Source: Apis mellifera
Taxonomy: Eukaryota > Arthropoda > Insecta > Hymenoptera > Apidae
Direction of reading: 5' to 3'
DNA length: 64,000 nt
NCBI RefSeq assembly: GCF_003254395.2
Contig: NC_037648.1
Span: 6,506,135-6,570,134 of the forward strand
The translations under genes were made by a program, and so were the position numbers. Positions 40,151 to 55,942 of the stretch are shown one piece after another. The notes below the pieces were generated by a model. That model had not been told where the DNA came from, searched no databases, and worked only from the letters and a program-made list of their open reading frames with translations. The first letter of the stretch is position 1. Each line of letters begins with the position of its first letter.

Positions 40151-43100
40151 TTAAACAGGTGTTTCATGATCAGTCTCTTCAATTCTTCCCAATCTCCATG
40201 CATTTGGATCTCCTGCTGCTGCAATAAACATAAATTTTTTATTGTTTGAAAATAAATTATTTATAATTTTTATTATTTGAAAATAATAATACACTTATAT
40301 AATTAAATATTTAAAATACAAATTAATATATTACATTATTATATATTATTAATTATACATTATTATATATATATATTAATATATATCAATATATATAGCA
40401 TGTCATATATTATTTTGAATACAATTGAATATCTCAAGAGAAATTATCAAAAAAATGTTTTAACAAAAGTTAATTCAAAATAAATTATTAATTAATTTAA
40501 AATAATTAATTTTTTTGTAGATCAAATAAAAGAGATATCAAAGTCAATTTCATTTTTTTAAATAGAATTATATAATTTTAAATGCATAAATCAATTTATC
40601 TAAGTATTTTCTATAAAAAAATATTAATCTATTTATGTTAAAAAATAGATTTTAATTTAAATATTGTGGTTCTGTACTATTAGAATTTGAGAACTGAGAA
40701 GATAATAATAATCACCTATGATTTTTATTTTATTAAAACAATTTTAGTTCAATTAAAACAATCAACAATTAGAAAAATAGAATATATATATATATATATA
40801 TATTTTCGTTATTGCCTAAAATTAAATCTTGTTTAATATTAATGCTTACTATTAATTAACACTTAATGCTATTGTATAGTATATTGGCTATATTAAATAT
40901 TATATTATATTGGCTTATATTAAATATTTTATTTAACTAAAAACGATGATTAATAAAGAAAATACATGTTTCATTTTTATATATTTATTATTATTTACAT
41001 ATCTATTGTCTTAATGAAGAATCAATTATTAATTGTTTTTTCCAGTCCTGAATTTTTTTAATCGAAATATCTATTAAATGGTTTTTTAACATAAATAAAT
41101 TAATTTTTTTTTTAAAAATATTCAAATATATTGAATAATGGTTTCAAATTATATGATTCTATTAAAAATGAAAAAATTAAAAAATGAAGTTGATCTAAAA
41201 ATCTCTTTTTCAATTCACAAAAAAATAATTTGAATTGTATGATGTTTTGTTTAAATCAAATAACTCTTGTTAAATAATTTATATATTTGATAATTTTAAC
41301 TTTCTTTATGAGATATTCTCATTTAAAAAAAACATCCCGTACATATATATTATATTTCATGTATATGTGTAAAATGTGTTTATGAACAATTCCAATACAT
41401 TTTCAAGATAAAACTCAAAATTATTTAAATATGAATAAATAAAATATATATATAAAAAAAAACAGAAAATTAAATTAAATCTTGAAAATAGTTAAGAAAT
41501 CAAAAATTTTAAATATCTATCATTATAAGAAAATAAATAATTATATATAACATATTAACACCAAAATAAATTTTCTTCTTTAGATTTCATAGTTAAAATT
41601 TATAAATCATATAACAAAAAATTAAATATATAAATAAATTTATAACAATATTATACAAAATGTCTCTAATATAAAAATTTTTAATAAAAAAGTAAGTCAA
41701 AAAAGTAAAAGAAACTTTTTTTTATATATTTCTTCATTTTCAAAAAAACTTCTTTGAATTTTCATCTTGAAATTTGATTTAATGTATATATATTAGCGCA
41801 AATTTCAAATTTCTGTTTTTGTTTGTATTTATAAATACTATTTTATATTATAATTTTATTTTATATTATTACAGTAAAAATAATAACTTATTTATATTTA
41901 TTATTATATGTAATGATATGTAATGATAAGGAACAATTAATAATATTACTATATTTATGAATACAAATATGAACAGAAATAGAAAAAGCGAACTAGCAAA
42001 CTTTTTAGTAAATTAAAACAATTAGTGTACTATTTATTAGATTGATTTTTAAAGTTTTTTTACAAAAACGAAATTTTATATGAAAAGATTTTATTCTGTA
42101 CTTTTGAATTAATTTTTCATAGATAATTATCTTTTATCTGATTGTATAATAATTACAGAGACATTCTTTATATAATACTGAAAATAAATTTCACATCATA
42201 ATTTTAGATAAATTAAAATATAAACTTTTTAAAAAAAACATGGCATTAAATAAATTCTTTTGTTTTATCAAATCTAATAATAATTTTATAACAATATAAT
42301 TAATACTATTAAATTAAATGAAGTAAAAAAAACATAGACACAAAAATAACTCACCTGAATATAATAATCAGAAGAAAATAAATGAAGTTACCCGATGATA
42401 TTTGTATAACTATGGATATCCATTGTAGAAACATAACATATATCACGTACAAATTTGTGCTAATTACTGCACAGTTTGTGTCACAAGAATATTATAAGGA
42501 AGACTGAACATTGCTGTGTTGTACAGGATGTAAAGGAAGTGTACGTAGGTGATTAATATGATGCAAAGTGTTGTTCAACACTTCCTGAGTCGTGTACAGC
42601 AGCGGCATTCTCTCTTCTATCCAAAGCAAAATCAAAATTGATGCAAAATTATAAAAAGTGTATATTGCATGTTCTAGTAAATTTATGAATCTACATTGTT
42701 AATATAATGAAATAATTATTTTAGCAAATACATGCATCAATTATCATGCAAAAACTTTTTCATATACAAAATGGATCAGCTCAATTAGTTTCAGTATTAA
42801 TAAATGAATTAAAATTCTATTCTATCATAGATGATATAATTTCAAAGAAAATTTAAAATGATAACGTTTGATTTTTTTTATATATGATGCTATAATTTTT
42901 TTATTAAATGGAAAAGAGTATTTATTTTTAGCTAAATTTGTTTCAATATTAATTAACAAACAAAAATAATTGTAGTAGCTTCTTTCTTATCCAATCTTTG
43001 TTTTAATCAATAAATGTAAAAAAAAATCATGATTTTCCTATAGTAATTATTACTTATTTATTATTACATATTAATATTATAATATTAATAATATTACATT

Positions 43101-46100
43101 ATATTTAGATTTATTTATATATTTATTTATTATTTATATATTATTTATATATTATATATCTAGATTTTATATGTATATAATAATTATTATATACATATTA
43201 TATGTATATATTTTTATTTTTATTTTATTTATTATAAATAATATCTGATTACTTCTTTATTTTACTAATCTAATAACGAATTTCCATGAATCAATTTTTT
43301 TTTATATTTTACTATAAGAAATTATTATATTATGTACATCATTGGAAAAAAAATCGATTAAAATTAAAAATAAAAGAGAATCTATTATAGTATATATTCA
43401 TATTGTTCAGTTTTTTTTCGCAAATTGTAAATTTTAGAAAAAAATAAATTTTTTTTCTTCAAAACTGAAATTTTATTATGTCTCATGCGTAATGCGAAAA
43501 CTCGAATATCAAAATTTTTTATAATAATTTACATGAAATGACAATATCACAAATCATTTTGTATTTTTTTTATAATAACGTGAAAAAATGAATTAATAAT
43601 GTGAGAATTAATATTAATAAACATTTGTTATTACTATAAAGATATTTCGAAATTGTATCATCTATGATAAATATGCATTAATTCTTAAATATGCATTTAT
43701 AAAATTATATTATTACATATAATTCATGCTCATGCCTAAATGTAAAAAAATACGGAAAGTATTACACATGAAAATTATTACATAATACATAATTAATACA
43801 TACAAAATATCATTTCATGTCAAATTGAATATTCTTAATTATTATAATTTATAAATTTTATATTTTATTTTATAAAAAATTTTAAATTACAAATACAAAA
43901 AAAAGATTAAATAATAAGAATATAAGAAATATTTTTAATTTAATGGAAATATTCATCCAATATAGTTAATGATATTTAATTAAATATTCAAAAATAAAAT
44001 TTATATACAAAAAACAATATTTTTTATTCACAATATTATTCTCTAAAATCTTAATTTATTCTAATACTTATATATATATATATATGTATATGTATATTCA
44101 TAAATTATTGTTAAAATTTAAAAGTGATTAGATTTCGAATATTAGAATATAATATTAACATTAATAATTATGCATTTATACTTAGACCTATTATAAATAT
44201 TATTTAAAAATATTATTTAAATACAATATAAATTATGTAATATAATTTATGCAGTGTATTTGGATTTATTTTAAATTATAAATGAAATTAATTATACAGA
44301 ATATCATATAAAAAAAGTATAATAATAATAAATTTTATATAAGTATATTTGGTACAATCTTTTAAGACTTATTCATTTATTAATTTATTAAAAAAAATTT
44401 TGATGACTATAATTTTAAATTATAAAACAAATATTATTTAAAAAAGTGATAACATTTTTTTCTGAAATATAATAATATTTCACTATATTAGCATCATATT
44501 CTTTTTATTATTATAGGCAATATTTTAATTATAAAAATAAATCATTTCCTATGAATTTTTTATATTTTTTTACTCATTCATATATATGATTACATATATA
44601 AAATAACATAAATAGTATTAGAAATTAAATTTTTAAAATGCAATCATAATAGTTATGAAAAGTTTAATTTAATTTAATTTAATTTTTAATTAATAAAAAT
44701 TTAAATTTAATATAGGTATTTAATATAAAATTTAAATTAAATATAGATTTAGTAATTATTTTATAATAAAAAAATCATATATATAATATCATATAAATCA
44801 CTTTAAATATCTTTTTTAGAATAAACAAAATTGAAAAATAAATAAAAAAAAGTATATTTTTTCATTTTAAATATATGTATACTTGTAATATCTATTTTTT
44901 AAATACATAAATTAATTACTACTGAAGATCTATAGAATAGATATTTTTTTCTTATTCAGAATTTATTAAATATATTAATAAAATTATTCGTTTTTCTCTT
45001 TAAATATAATAAAGATAATAACATATTAATATTTATATAATGATATATTAATTATAATATATTAATATTTATATGATATTATAATATCAGATAAAAAAAG
45101 TTTAATTAAATTTCTATAAAATTTTTATTTGAAAAGATATTTTGCAATGCATAAAAATCTTTGAAATTACATAATGATATTCAAATTAAAACTATATAAA
45201 TTAAAACATATACTTTTAAAATGATATCATTAAAGATGATACATAAGTATATAAAATTCATATTCTTTTAATTTTGCAAAATTCTTTAAAAAAAATTCTA
45301 GGAAATATTATATCCTTAATAATACATTTTAAAGATATATATATACATATATACATACATATATATATATATGTATATATATATATATGCATATATGTTT
45401 GTAATACACATATATTATTACATTACTTAATGTGTGCATAAATTAATTGCAAACTTTTTATAAAAATCTTTAAATTAATAAATAATTGAATATAATAAAT
45501 AGAGTATAAAGTATATAAATAAGATAATGAGAAAATTTAAATATTAATTTAAATATTAACATAAATATGTATATTTCATATTATAGTTTTGATAATTATT
45601 TCTGAAAGATACCAAAGACGAATTTGATTTGAAATTTAAGAGATTAATAAGAAAGGGATAAAATATAAAATTTTAAATTTTGATTTTTTATTTATTAATT
45701 TATAAAATATTAATAAAAATCTTTTGATATTGAATATTGCTTATATTACTAACACATTGAATTCTGTTTATTCAGATGAACAATCTTTTGACATAAAAAT
45801 ATCTTCATATAATAATCATATATATGTCTGCAATTTATCAACAATTTTATCAATTGTTTATATGGTATAAATACATCACAGTACATGACATTCAAAATGT
45901 ATGATAAATAAATTAATATGACTATATTCAATATCTATTTATAAAAAACTTGAATTTTCCATGAATTTTTCAGAATTTGAATATCTGCAGAATGTGAAAA
46001 TATCATATAAAACTTTTAAGCGATTGAAATAATTATAATAATCGATGATACTAGTAAGAATAGATACTAAATATTTTTAAATAAAATCATTTTTAATAAA

Positions 46101-49100
46101 ATTAATTTAATTAATATATATAATAATAATTTACAGAACAATAGATAAGTGATAATTACATATTAATTATTATTATTATTATTACGAACATATATGTATA
46201 AGCAGAATTTAATATATAATTCTTAAAAATTTTCTTTAATATCTTGAAAACAAATATAAGATAATAAAATTAAAATTTTATATATCTCCTTTCCTTCTTC
46301 AAATTTCAAATTAGTCATTAATATTTTTCCAAAGAATACATATATATATATATTATTAATAGATATAAGATTAATAATCTAAGATTAAAAATTAAAATAT
46401 TTTCAAAAGAGATATTTTTTGATAAATTTGAAATTTTGTGTAAATTGTTACATAAAAAACATTCAAAAATTTTTAGTTCTACTTTAATTATGAATAACTA
46501 ATTAAAATCATAATTTTAAAACAAACATTACAAACATTAACATTAAATAATTACATTATGTCACAAAGATTATAATAATTTATATATTTATAGTTTTAAA
46601 TAGATATTAATAAAAATCATCTTGAATATGTAATATAATATATAATATATGTGTCAATATGTTGCTTATATATTTTTATTGATATAGAATCTATTATCTA
46701 TTTTATAGATAATCTATTAAATTATTTTTTTATATTATAATAACAATTAAAATATATAATGACTAAATTAAATTAAAACGATATTTATCAATTATGACAT
46801 AATATCAACAAACTATATACAAGTTATATTGATGATATTAACTTGGTACTTAATATTACATCGATTATTATAATTTCAATGATACAAATATTTTATTTTT
46901 ACATTCTTTAAATCTTTTGCAGATCTTTTGCATCATGGAATATTGCAAACTTATTGAATAGATATTGAATTATATTTGTTTATTGATATTAATTAATAAT
47001 TTTGTTATATTTTATATTATTATTTTAAATATTGACTATAATTTATAGAAATTATATTTATAGAAATAATAAACATATTGATTTTATCATAAATGCGTAC
47101 ATATATGCAAAATTCAATATGATAATAGTAATAATTTTTGTTAATCTCTTGAAATATTATGAATTTACGACAAAACCACAATTATAATCCTTATGTTATA
47201 AGCTTTTAAGTTATCAGGTACTTTTCTCATTATTCCAATAAATTGTATTTTAACTTTATATTTTTAAATGGTATCATTTTTAATATATTAATCAATTCAG
47301 ATTATTATTACTCATAAATAACTATTAAATCATTTTTAATAAAAAATTATTATTATTATTATTTAAATATTTTAACTTGAATTTTATAAAATTTATTATA
47401 TGAAAAATAAAAAACAAACAAATATTCTTCTGTTCTTGCTTTTTTTTATTATATATATATAATTTTATAAAATATTTCCTTACTTAAAACTTTTTTATTA
47501 AATTTAATTTTTATAATTATATTATTTAATTTAGTTAATTTTTATAAATGATATAATAGTTTTTTTTATAAAGAATAACAATTATATTAATTAATGCATT
47601 AAAAATTATATGATTTTACTTAAAAATATAAAGTTAATTTTTTAATGTTCTTCTGCAATAATATATACATAAAATATATATATATATAAAATTTTAAGTA
47701 TTTTAAATTTAATATATATATATATATATTTTTTAAGTATTATATCAAATACCTCCTTCAAAACTATTAAATTTTTATCTGAAACATTTTTCGATATAAT
47801 CAATAATTTCAAAAATATTTTAATTTTAGATGATTTTGTATGCAGATTATTAATTTATTCATGGACTTTTGGAGATTCAATAAATCAAAATAAATATAAA
47901 AATTGATATACCAAAAATATTAATTATAATAATTATGATTTGTTTATTAAATTATAAATAATTGAAATTTATTTTAAATGATAGAAACAAAATAGATAAA
48001 ATAGAATATCTCTATCTTTATTATATTACCATCTCATTTCTTTTTTATTTCATCTAAACTTAAATTACTAATAATTAATAAATAAATTACAACCAATATT
48101 TTATATACCATCTTTTGTTTTAATTTCTAGAATTTTTAAAATCCTTTTTTAGAATTTTTAGAAATATCCTATGAATATATTAATATTCAATATATCATTA
48201 GAAATTATATTATTATAAAAATAAAAACTTCATTTGTATTTGAAAAATATATATAATATTGGTTTATATTCGAAAAATTAATAATTAATTATTGTTTAGG
48301 GGTTTTTTTATATATATGAGTTTGTATAAATAAAAAAAATAATTATTTTATTGTCTACAAATAATAAAAAATAATAAAAAAGAATTACCTTGAAGTTGAC
48401 GACTGATGAGAGCAGTGATACCTTGACTATCACCAGTCTTTTTCACAACAAAAAGTTTGGTGTCAGGATCATTTTCTAAGGCTCCAATACCACCTAAACC
48501 AATTACTTGTCCATTTTGCTGTTGATGACTGCTAGCAGCCATTGTTTCACTAACCTATTAAAATATTATATACAAATAAGTAAATTCTTTATACATAATA
48601 CAACAATAAACATATCTAAATATATAATATAAGAAAAATAGAATGAAAAATAGAATATATATTTTTGTTATTTATTTCATTAAAAAAATTTTTCAGAACA
48701 AAGTTATACTAATAAGTATAAAAAAAAAAAAAAATGTTTTCAAGATTCTTTTATTACAAATTTCAGAATTAGCAATTTTCGTTTAAATAATCATATTTTA
48801 AAAATTTTACAATCAAAATGTATGTTATTGTATTTCATAATATATTATAATTTTGAAGTAATTTTTTTGATTTTAGAAATTTAAGTTTGCTGAATGCAAA
48901 GATCAATGCGTAAAATTTGATTTTTTAATTTATTAGATAAGTAGATTAGATTATTAGTAAATTTTTTAACATTATGTTACATTTATAACAATAATATGTA
49001 TACCATTAAAAAAAAATACTTCTAAATATGTATATATTTATTATCAATAATATATAGTATATGTGCTTTAATATAACTATTATTATTATTTAATTATTAA

Positions 49101-52100
49101 AATAATATTTTAATAATTTATTGATATATAGCAATAAATTATTTAAATAATTTTTTTGATTAGATTTTTGTGTGTCTTATGAATCCAAAATTAATTCAAG
49201 AATACAATATATTAACATATAATAAAGTATTAAATTAATAGCATATAATAAATTATTAAATTAAAGATACATAGGAACTATTTAAATGAATATATATAGA
49301 TAATTTAAAAAAAAAAAGAAGTGAAAGTTTAGAGAAATATTTTTTCTACTATTATATATATTCTTTCAAATAATTATAATAATAATATTTAACAATAATA
49401 TTTAACAATAATATATTATAACAATAATATTTAATAAAATTTTATTTATTTATTTTTTTTTTATTTAGTTCAGTTGAATAATTAATATGATTTCATTTAT
49501 ATTATTTAATACATATATTATATTCTGCTATTTTAATTAATTGGAAATGGCAGCTAATAAAGAAAATGCATGTGTTTTATTTTTATACATTTGTTTATAA
49601 AAATTCTAAAGAAATAGAAGTAATTATAAATAAATCAACTAATGCATTCAAAATTATATAATTTAATTTAAAAAAAATAAAATTAATCTTGAAATTTTCT
49701 CTCTTATTTGATCTATAAAAAATTATTTGCACAATATATATATATATATATATAATATTTAATTATAATATTTCTTTTTGAATTATGAAAGACAAGAACT
49801 TTTATTAAAACATTTTTTTGGTAATTTTAATTCGTCATGAAAAATTTCGATTGTTAAATATAATTCTGTATATTAAATCATATCAAAAATATAATACGAT
49901 ATTCATAAGTACTATTACTTTAGAAGAGAAGATATATTATTTTTAATATAAACATACCTGCATCAATTTTTTGACTACATCCCTTCCCAAAATATGATCA
50001 AACACTGCCTGCAGAAATTGATCACTAATTATACTTAATTTTAATTTGTCTCTATGCCATAATAATATCCTTGATTCTTCCATAGCAGTTATTGATACCT
50101 ATTCAAAAAAATAATTATTTTAAATCTAATTATAATTTATAATTATGTCATATATAAATTTTATAAATTTTTCTCATATGACATTTTATTTCTGAGAAAA
50201 ACAAATTAAAATAATAAAATATCAATAAATATATGATATATAATTATAATAAATTTAATTATAACAAAAATAATAAAATAAATATTATAATAATTATTAT
50301 GTCTCTATAATATATGATTACATATTAATAATAATTCAATTATATTTTCATATTTTTTAATTTTTTAATTAAAAATAAAGAGATAAGATTTAACATGTAA
50401 AAATTTATTTAATTTTCCTGAAAAACTTTGTTCTTTTAACTTTATATGATCTAATAATTCCTGACTATTAAATCTCCATACATACATTTTTATTATAAAT
50501 TGCAATATATATATATATATTCAAAATTTTTTAAATCTTTGTATAAATTTTTTTTATATGATATAATAAAATTTCCTATATATGGAGGCTTATCAATTAT
50601 AAATATAAATTGCAAATATCTTAATTTATATTTTCTAATTTTATATAATCAAAAACATTAATAAAAAACATTTATAGATAATCAAATAAATTGCATTATG
50701 TATAACAGTAATAAAATATGTAGTATATTTTATTTAAATATGAAATATCTTTTAATGAAAGAATATTATTAAAAAAAAACAAAATTCTTACAAAAATCAC
50801 TTGATATAAAGTTATATTAAGATATATTATGTAGTATTAATGGATTTTAGTAAATAAATGTGTAACTCATATGAAAATGATCTTAATGAATTTTTTAAAT
50901 AAAATCATAATTTTATTTGAATCAAATTTTAATGTATTAATTAATGCAGTAATTTATATTTCTTACAAAGAAATATTTATGTTGTTTACATTTAAAAATA
51001 ATTAGTTTAGAATATTACAAATTGAAGTTTGTAAAACTTATTTTATAGAAAATAAAAAAAATATGAATGAAAAAGTATTATTTTATACATTTCTTATCTT
51101 TCATACAATAAGTTTTATAAATTTCAAGTTATAATATTTTTTAAGTTAACTTCTCAACATAAATTTATATTTAATATTTTTTTTTAGAATTTAATAAACT
51201 GCATTAAAAATTACATAATATAAAATTATTTAAAATTAAAAAGATCATCTTCTTATGATCATTTAAAGAGAAAAATTATTGATACTGCATAATTTTCTTT
51301 ATATAAAATAATTTTCATAAAAATATTTTTTTCATAAAAGATATTTTACTGTACTATTTAGATAAAATAAATATCTTGCATATATATGAAACAGATCAAT
51401 ATCTTTATTATATTTATATAATATTATATTTATATATTTGAATATAATTATTTTATTTAAAATTATCAAATCTATTGATAATTATCTATTTATTATCAAA
51501 TAAAATTTATTTATTTCTAATTAAGATAAAAATAAATTAAAGTGAAATAAGAAAAAAATAATTCAGATTAAAATAATATACTTATATATCTATAAAAGAA
51601 TCCCTATAAAATACGTCAATAGCCAAAAATTAACAAAATATTTTAATATTTTACGAATTTTGATGAACCATATTGATGAAATAATCAAGAATTTCGTCTC
51701 TGAAAATTGTGTGTATGTTTCGAATATGCATAACTTTTGTTTATAATCCAATATTTGATAAGAAATCTAATTTCTTTGGATATTCAAGTATCTCAAATAA
51801 TTTCTCATTAAACTTCTTTAAAAATAAAATCTTATGTGATAAAATTTTTTTTTAATTTTTTAATTTAATTTTTTCTAATAATAATCATTTTCAATTTTTT
51901 TTATAAATCAAAAAAAAAAATGTATAAACCTGAAAGTACTCGTCTGTAGAAACACCAAACCATTCTGGAGAATCCAGGAACTGATGTGGGAAGACAATGT
52001 GCAATGCTCTTCCATTTTGCGAAACTACTAACCTAAAGGAATATATTAAAAGAAACTTATTTAAAAAACTTAGATTTTTACTTTCATTTTTAAATTAAGA

Positions 52101-54697
52101 ATATTATCACTTATTATATTTCCTTAAACTTTAATATTTCTTTATTTTTACTATTTATTTTTTATTTAATTTAAAAAATATTTATTTTAATGTAAAACAA
52201 TATCAATTTTATTTATAGAATTTCTGAATATATAATATATTATATATTATAAATTTTTTAAATTAATTAAAAAAGTTTATTATTAATTAAATTAATTTGT
52301 CTACTGTGTATATAAAACATTCTAAACATTCATATTTTATTTTTTAAAAAACAACAATTGTTTAAATTATTTATATTATTTATATAAATATTTGTATATC
52401 AACTTTAATAATAATTTTAAAAAATAATATAATTATAATTTAAATAAACTAAATATAAAATATAAAGATAAATAGTTATTTATAATATGAACTTACTTTC
52501 CAGAAAGTACTAAAGATAAAGAATCAACTTTGGTCACTTTTTCTTGGGCATAAACTTCTTGATATTTCAATTGTCGAATAATCTTCATACAATTTAATAC
52601 TTTCCTGAATTGGTGACGTGATACTCTTAATGGCTGGAATACTGCAATATATACCTATCAGAAAAATAAAATATGAAATTTATATTAATTTTATTATTAA
52701 TTACAAAAATATAATATAATAAATAAAAGAATAACTTATTTTATAAATAAATATTTTATAATATTTTATAACTTTTTTAATCAAATAAATTAAAATAATA
52801 AATTAAAATAATATATAATCAAATTGCTGTTATTATATTTTTGATGAATAAAATGATAAATTAAATATTAATTTAAAAAATATATAAAATATTATATATT
52901 TAATAATATTTAATTGAATATATATATTAAATTAATATTAATATTAAATTATATTAAATTATAAATATCTCAAAAGCATTTTATTATATCATATTATATA
53001 CATAAATTTATTATAACAAAATTATATTATTTAAATATATAAATTAAATATATAAAAATGCAAAAAGAAAAAATACCATTACTTCTTAATCTAATACGAA
53101 TGCTATAGCCAAACATACAAGTAATAAAGATTCTAATATACATATCTATCTATGATAACTAAAACAAAAATATCACATTACTTAAAAAAAATAATATATA
53201 TTGAAAAAAAAAATAGAAAAACAAAAGTGCGATTAAAATTTTTCTAGATTAAATATGTAAAAAAATGTATGAAAAAAAATGTAAAAATGGGCAAATACTT
53301 TACTTAAATAATACTTACAAGAATATATTTCTATTATACAATATTAATTATATTAATTCAAATAATTTTTAGAAATAATTATTTATAGTAGAAAAGAATG
53401 GAAGCTTATATTTTTACATTTGATAATAAGATATAATTATTTTTATGTTCGTTTTAAATATTTATTAAATGTTTCTTAAATATATGTTTATTTTATTTGC
53501 ACATTTATCTTTATTATACATTTAATTAAATTAAATTATTAATTTTTTTAATTTTCTTAGCTTACCTCTTCAATTTCCCTTGAAAACTTGATAGGCCTGA
53601 GCTTGTAAAGAAGCGTGCATACATGGATGAAGTTGATGGCAACAAACAGAGCATTCCAGAGAGCAGCATCCAACCAACAAGCTATTGTCCAGCCCCATAA
53701 AGCAAGAAAGGCACAGCCCACAAGCAGAGTGCACCTTAAATAAAGTACGCCATGTATGCCACTTGGTGCAAGATGTGACAATAGAAAGAAGGCATTTGCT
53801 AGTTGAAAATAGATGTGGTTCACAGAAATTCCTTGATATGGTTGGCAGGTAAGAACTCCGTACAGAAAAGTTGGAGGCACTATTGGCGAATGAGGAGAAC
53901 CAGATCCTTGATTGATCACTGATAGACCAGTAGCTGTGAAGTATTTTTTTTCAAATATAATTTAATATAATTAATTAAATTTAAATAATAAAATAATTTA
54001 ATAATATTTTTAAAAATAAAATTAAAAATTAAATATATTATCTCTTATATTTAAAATTATTTCAAAAAATTTATAATAAAGATATTTCATTACATAAAAA
54101 TAATTTATTAGATATATTTATAAAAATATAAATATGACTATGATATCATTGTAATTATATATAATATGTTTCATATAATAAAATCATATAATACATACTA
54201 GCTCTATTATCAGTAGTCACATTCCTACATTCGTCATCTTCATGATGTGTTGAAAGTGGTAGTGATATATCTGATGTAACGGTATTATGAGGGACATTAA
54301 ATGCAGCTGCATTTGTTAAACTGCCATCAATACCAAAAGAAGTCCAATAAATAAATATGCAAAATAAAATAAAAGCATGCCAGCCTTCTCGGCTTCCTAT
54401 AGGATCAAAACAGATCCACATCCCCGCATCACCACCAAGATAAGTCAATTTCGTCTTACTCTGTAATATCAAAATAATTCAAATATTCAATTTAGTTAAT
54501 ATTCCATATTATATTCCATATTATATTCCATATTATATGATTATATGATTCCATATAATATAATTTCAATTAATAATTATAATTCATACTTATTCATAAG
54601 AGATGTTAAATTGAATATTATATGTCACTTGTAAATATTCTGTCATTGTTCACATTTCTATTCTCAGCTAAAATTGAAGCTTGAAGACAAATACCAT
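40151..54697 (-). CDS. bves: Popeye domain-containing protein (Bves/POPDC), cAMP-binding three-pass membrane protein
   Basis: Coding exons (minus): 54,460-54,199, 53,933-53,566, 52,654-52,497, 52,032-51,930, 50,098-49,958, 48,554-48,389, then 40,218-40,151 or the alternative 42,616-42,492. A start is proposed from ATG at 54,697-54,695 followed at once by a gtattt donor; this part is uncertain (~0.35). With it the protein is 422 aa (40 kb exon) or 441 aa (42 kb exon), and phases match throughout. Exon 54,460 encodes an N-terminal region with an NVT sequon. Exon 53,933 gives three membrane segments (IYFQLANAFFLLSHLAPSG, a stretch with LWGW, and LWNALFVAINFIHVCTLLY) followed by RPIKF. The Popeye domain follows: VFQPLRVSRHQF, VDSLSLVLSGK, then the cAMP-contact motifs FLDSPEW and VSITAMEESR. 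Vertebrate Popeye proteins bind cAMP at the corresponding FIDSPE and VTIIA motifs and regulate K2P channels and muscle membranes. The donor at 51,929 (gtttat) is weak. Confidence 0.9.
42492..42616 (-). CDS. bves: Alternative 3'-terminal coding exon of the Popeye-domain gene
   Basis: Acceptor ttggatag precedes 42,616. In the phase left by exon 48,554-48,389 (one base over) it reads 41 codons plus stop, beginning EERMPLLYTTQEVLNNT and ending SNVQSSL. It is far less AT-rich than the intron around it. It lies inside the intron that otherwise joins 48,389 to 40,218, so the two tails are mutually exclusive. A strong donor (CAG|gtgagt) follows at 42,354, 137 nt past the stop. If that donor is used, the 262-nt exon becomes a stop-containing cassette; if not, it is a terminal exon with its own poly(A) site. 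Splicing is predicted by eye only. Confidence 0.65.
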
Positions 54698-55446
54698 TTT
54701 GTGGATATTAAAATAAAGAAAGGTATTTGCATTACCAATAACTGTAGGAAGACTACAGAAACATCTGTAATATAAATATGCATACATTAATTATTTTATA
54801 TTATTAATTATATATTGATTATTATATTAAAACAGGATTAAAAAATATTGAAAAAAATTAATATGTTCAATTCTGATAATAGTTAAAGCCTGGTAATAAT
54901 AAGCCAATTAAAAATCAAATTAAATAAAAAAAATGAATTTTGCTATTAATTATAGTAATGAAATTAGAAAAATTTACTTATTAATATTTCTTATATATTT
55001 ATAAAAAAAAATATTAATTTCAAATAAATATATTTTATACTGATTTTCATATGCAAGTAATCATAGATATTGACGTTATAAAGTATTGTACCAAATCAAT
55101 AAATAACTTACTCATGGAAAATTTTAAAAGATGAAAACGTACGCAAGGCATACAGATAAAAAAGTAAATTATAATGTCAAGTAATTTGATAATTAGAATA
55201 AACCAAAATCGTATACGAAACAAACTTGCTTATCTAATGAACGTCAAACTAGCAGAAAGACGTTACTCTAGCAAGGACGATTAAAGACAACGGTAGAGAA
55301 TTGGGAAACAGAAGGGGGATAAAATAGGCCATGAGGCTTCTAAGTTAAGGTTTGTTCAAAAATTTACTAACATGAACATCAATTATAATAAATTACTAGT
55401 ATATAAAAAATAACCATAAATTAAAATATAATAAGAAATATGTATA

Positions 55447-55482
<36 letters not shown>

Positions 55483-55942
55483 ATACATATATATATTATA
55501 TATATATATATATAAAATACAGTAAATTTTTATGTTTTAAATTTAAATTTATAGTTTAAAAATATCAAATTTTTTTTCTTTTTTATAATTAAATTAATTG
55601 CTAATTGTTTTATAATGCACATATTTTATATATAATGCACATATATTATAATAGAAATAATTAATTATCATGAAAAATTAATTCGATAAAAATTTTAATT
55701 TAATTTGATTATATTATATTGAAAAATAAAATTTTAAATATTTTATTTTATTTTATGGTTTTATTAAAAAAATAAATTTTATTTTGAAATATTGCATTTT
55801 TATATAAAGTTAACATATATACTTGGAAATAGCTTTGAATTACATATCATACATTACTATCAATAGACAGAAATTTAAATCATTAATAGTATCTATATAT
55901 ATTATTTCAAAATTCTTTCTTTCTTTGTTTATAAATGATAAA
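54698..55942. promoter_or_regulatory. Shared upstream region of divergent Bves (-) and CEP20 (+)
   Basis: About 1.2 kb separates the proposed Bves start and the CEP20 ATG. A less AT-rich block at 55,120-55,340 is the likely promoter core, with no clear TATA box. A strong minus-strand donor (ATGA|gtaagt, at 55,111) suggests a 5' UTR exon of Bves ending at 55,112. On the plus side, 55,440-55,515 is a (TA)n-rich stretch before CEP20. Confidence 0.4.
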
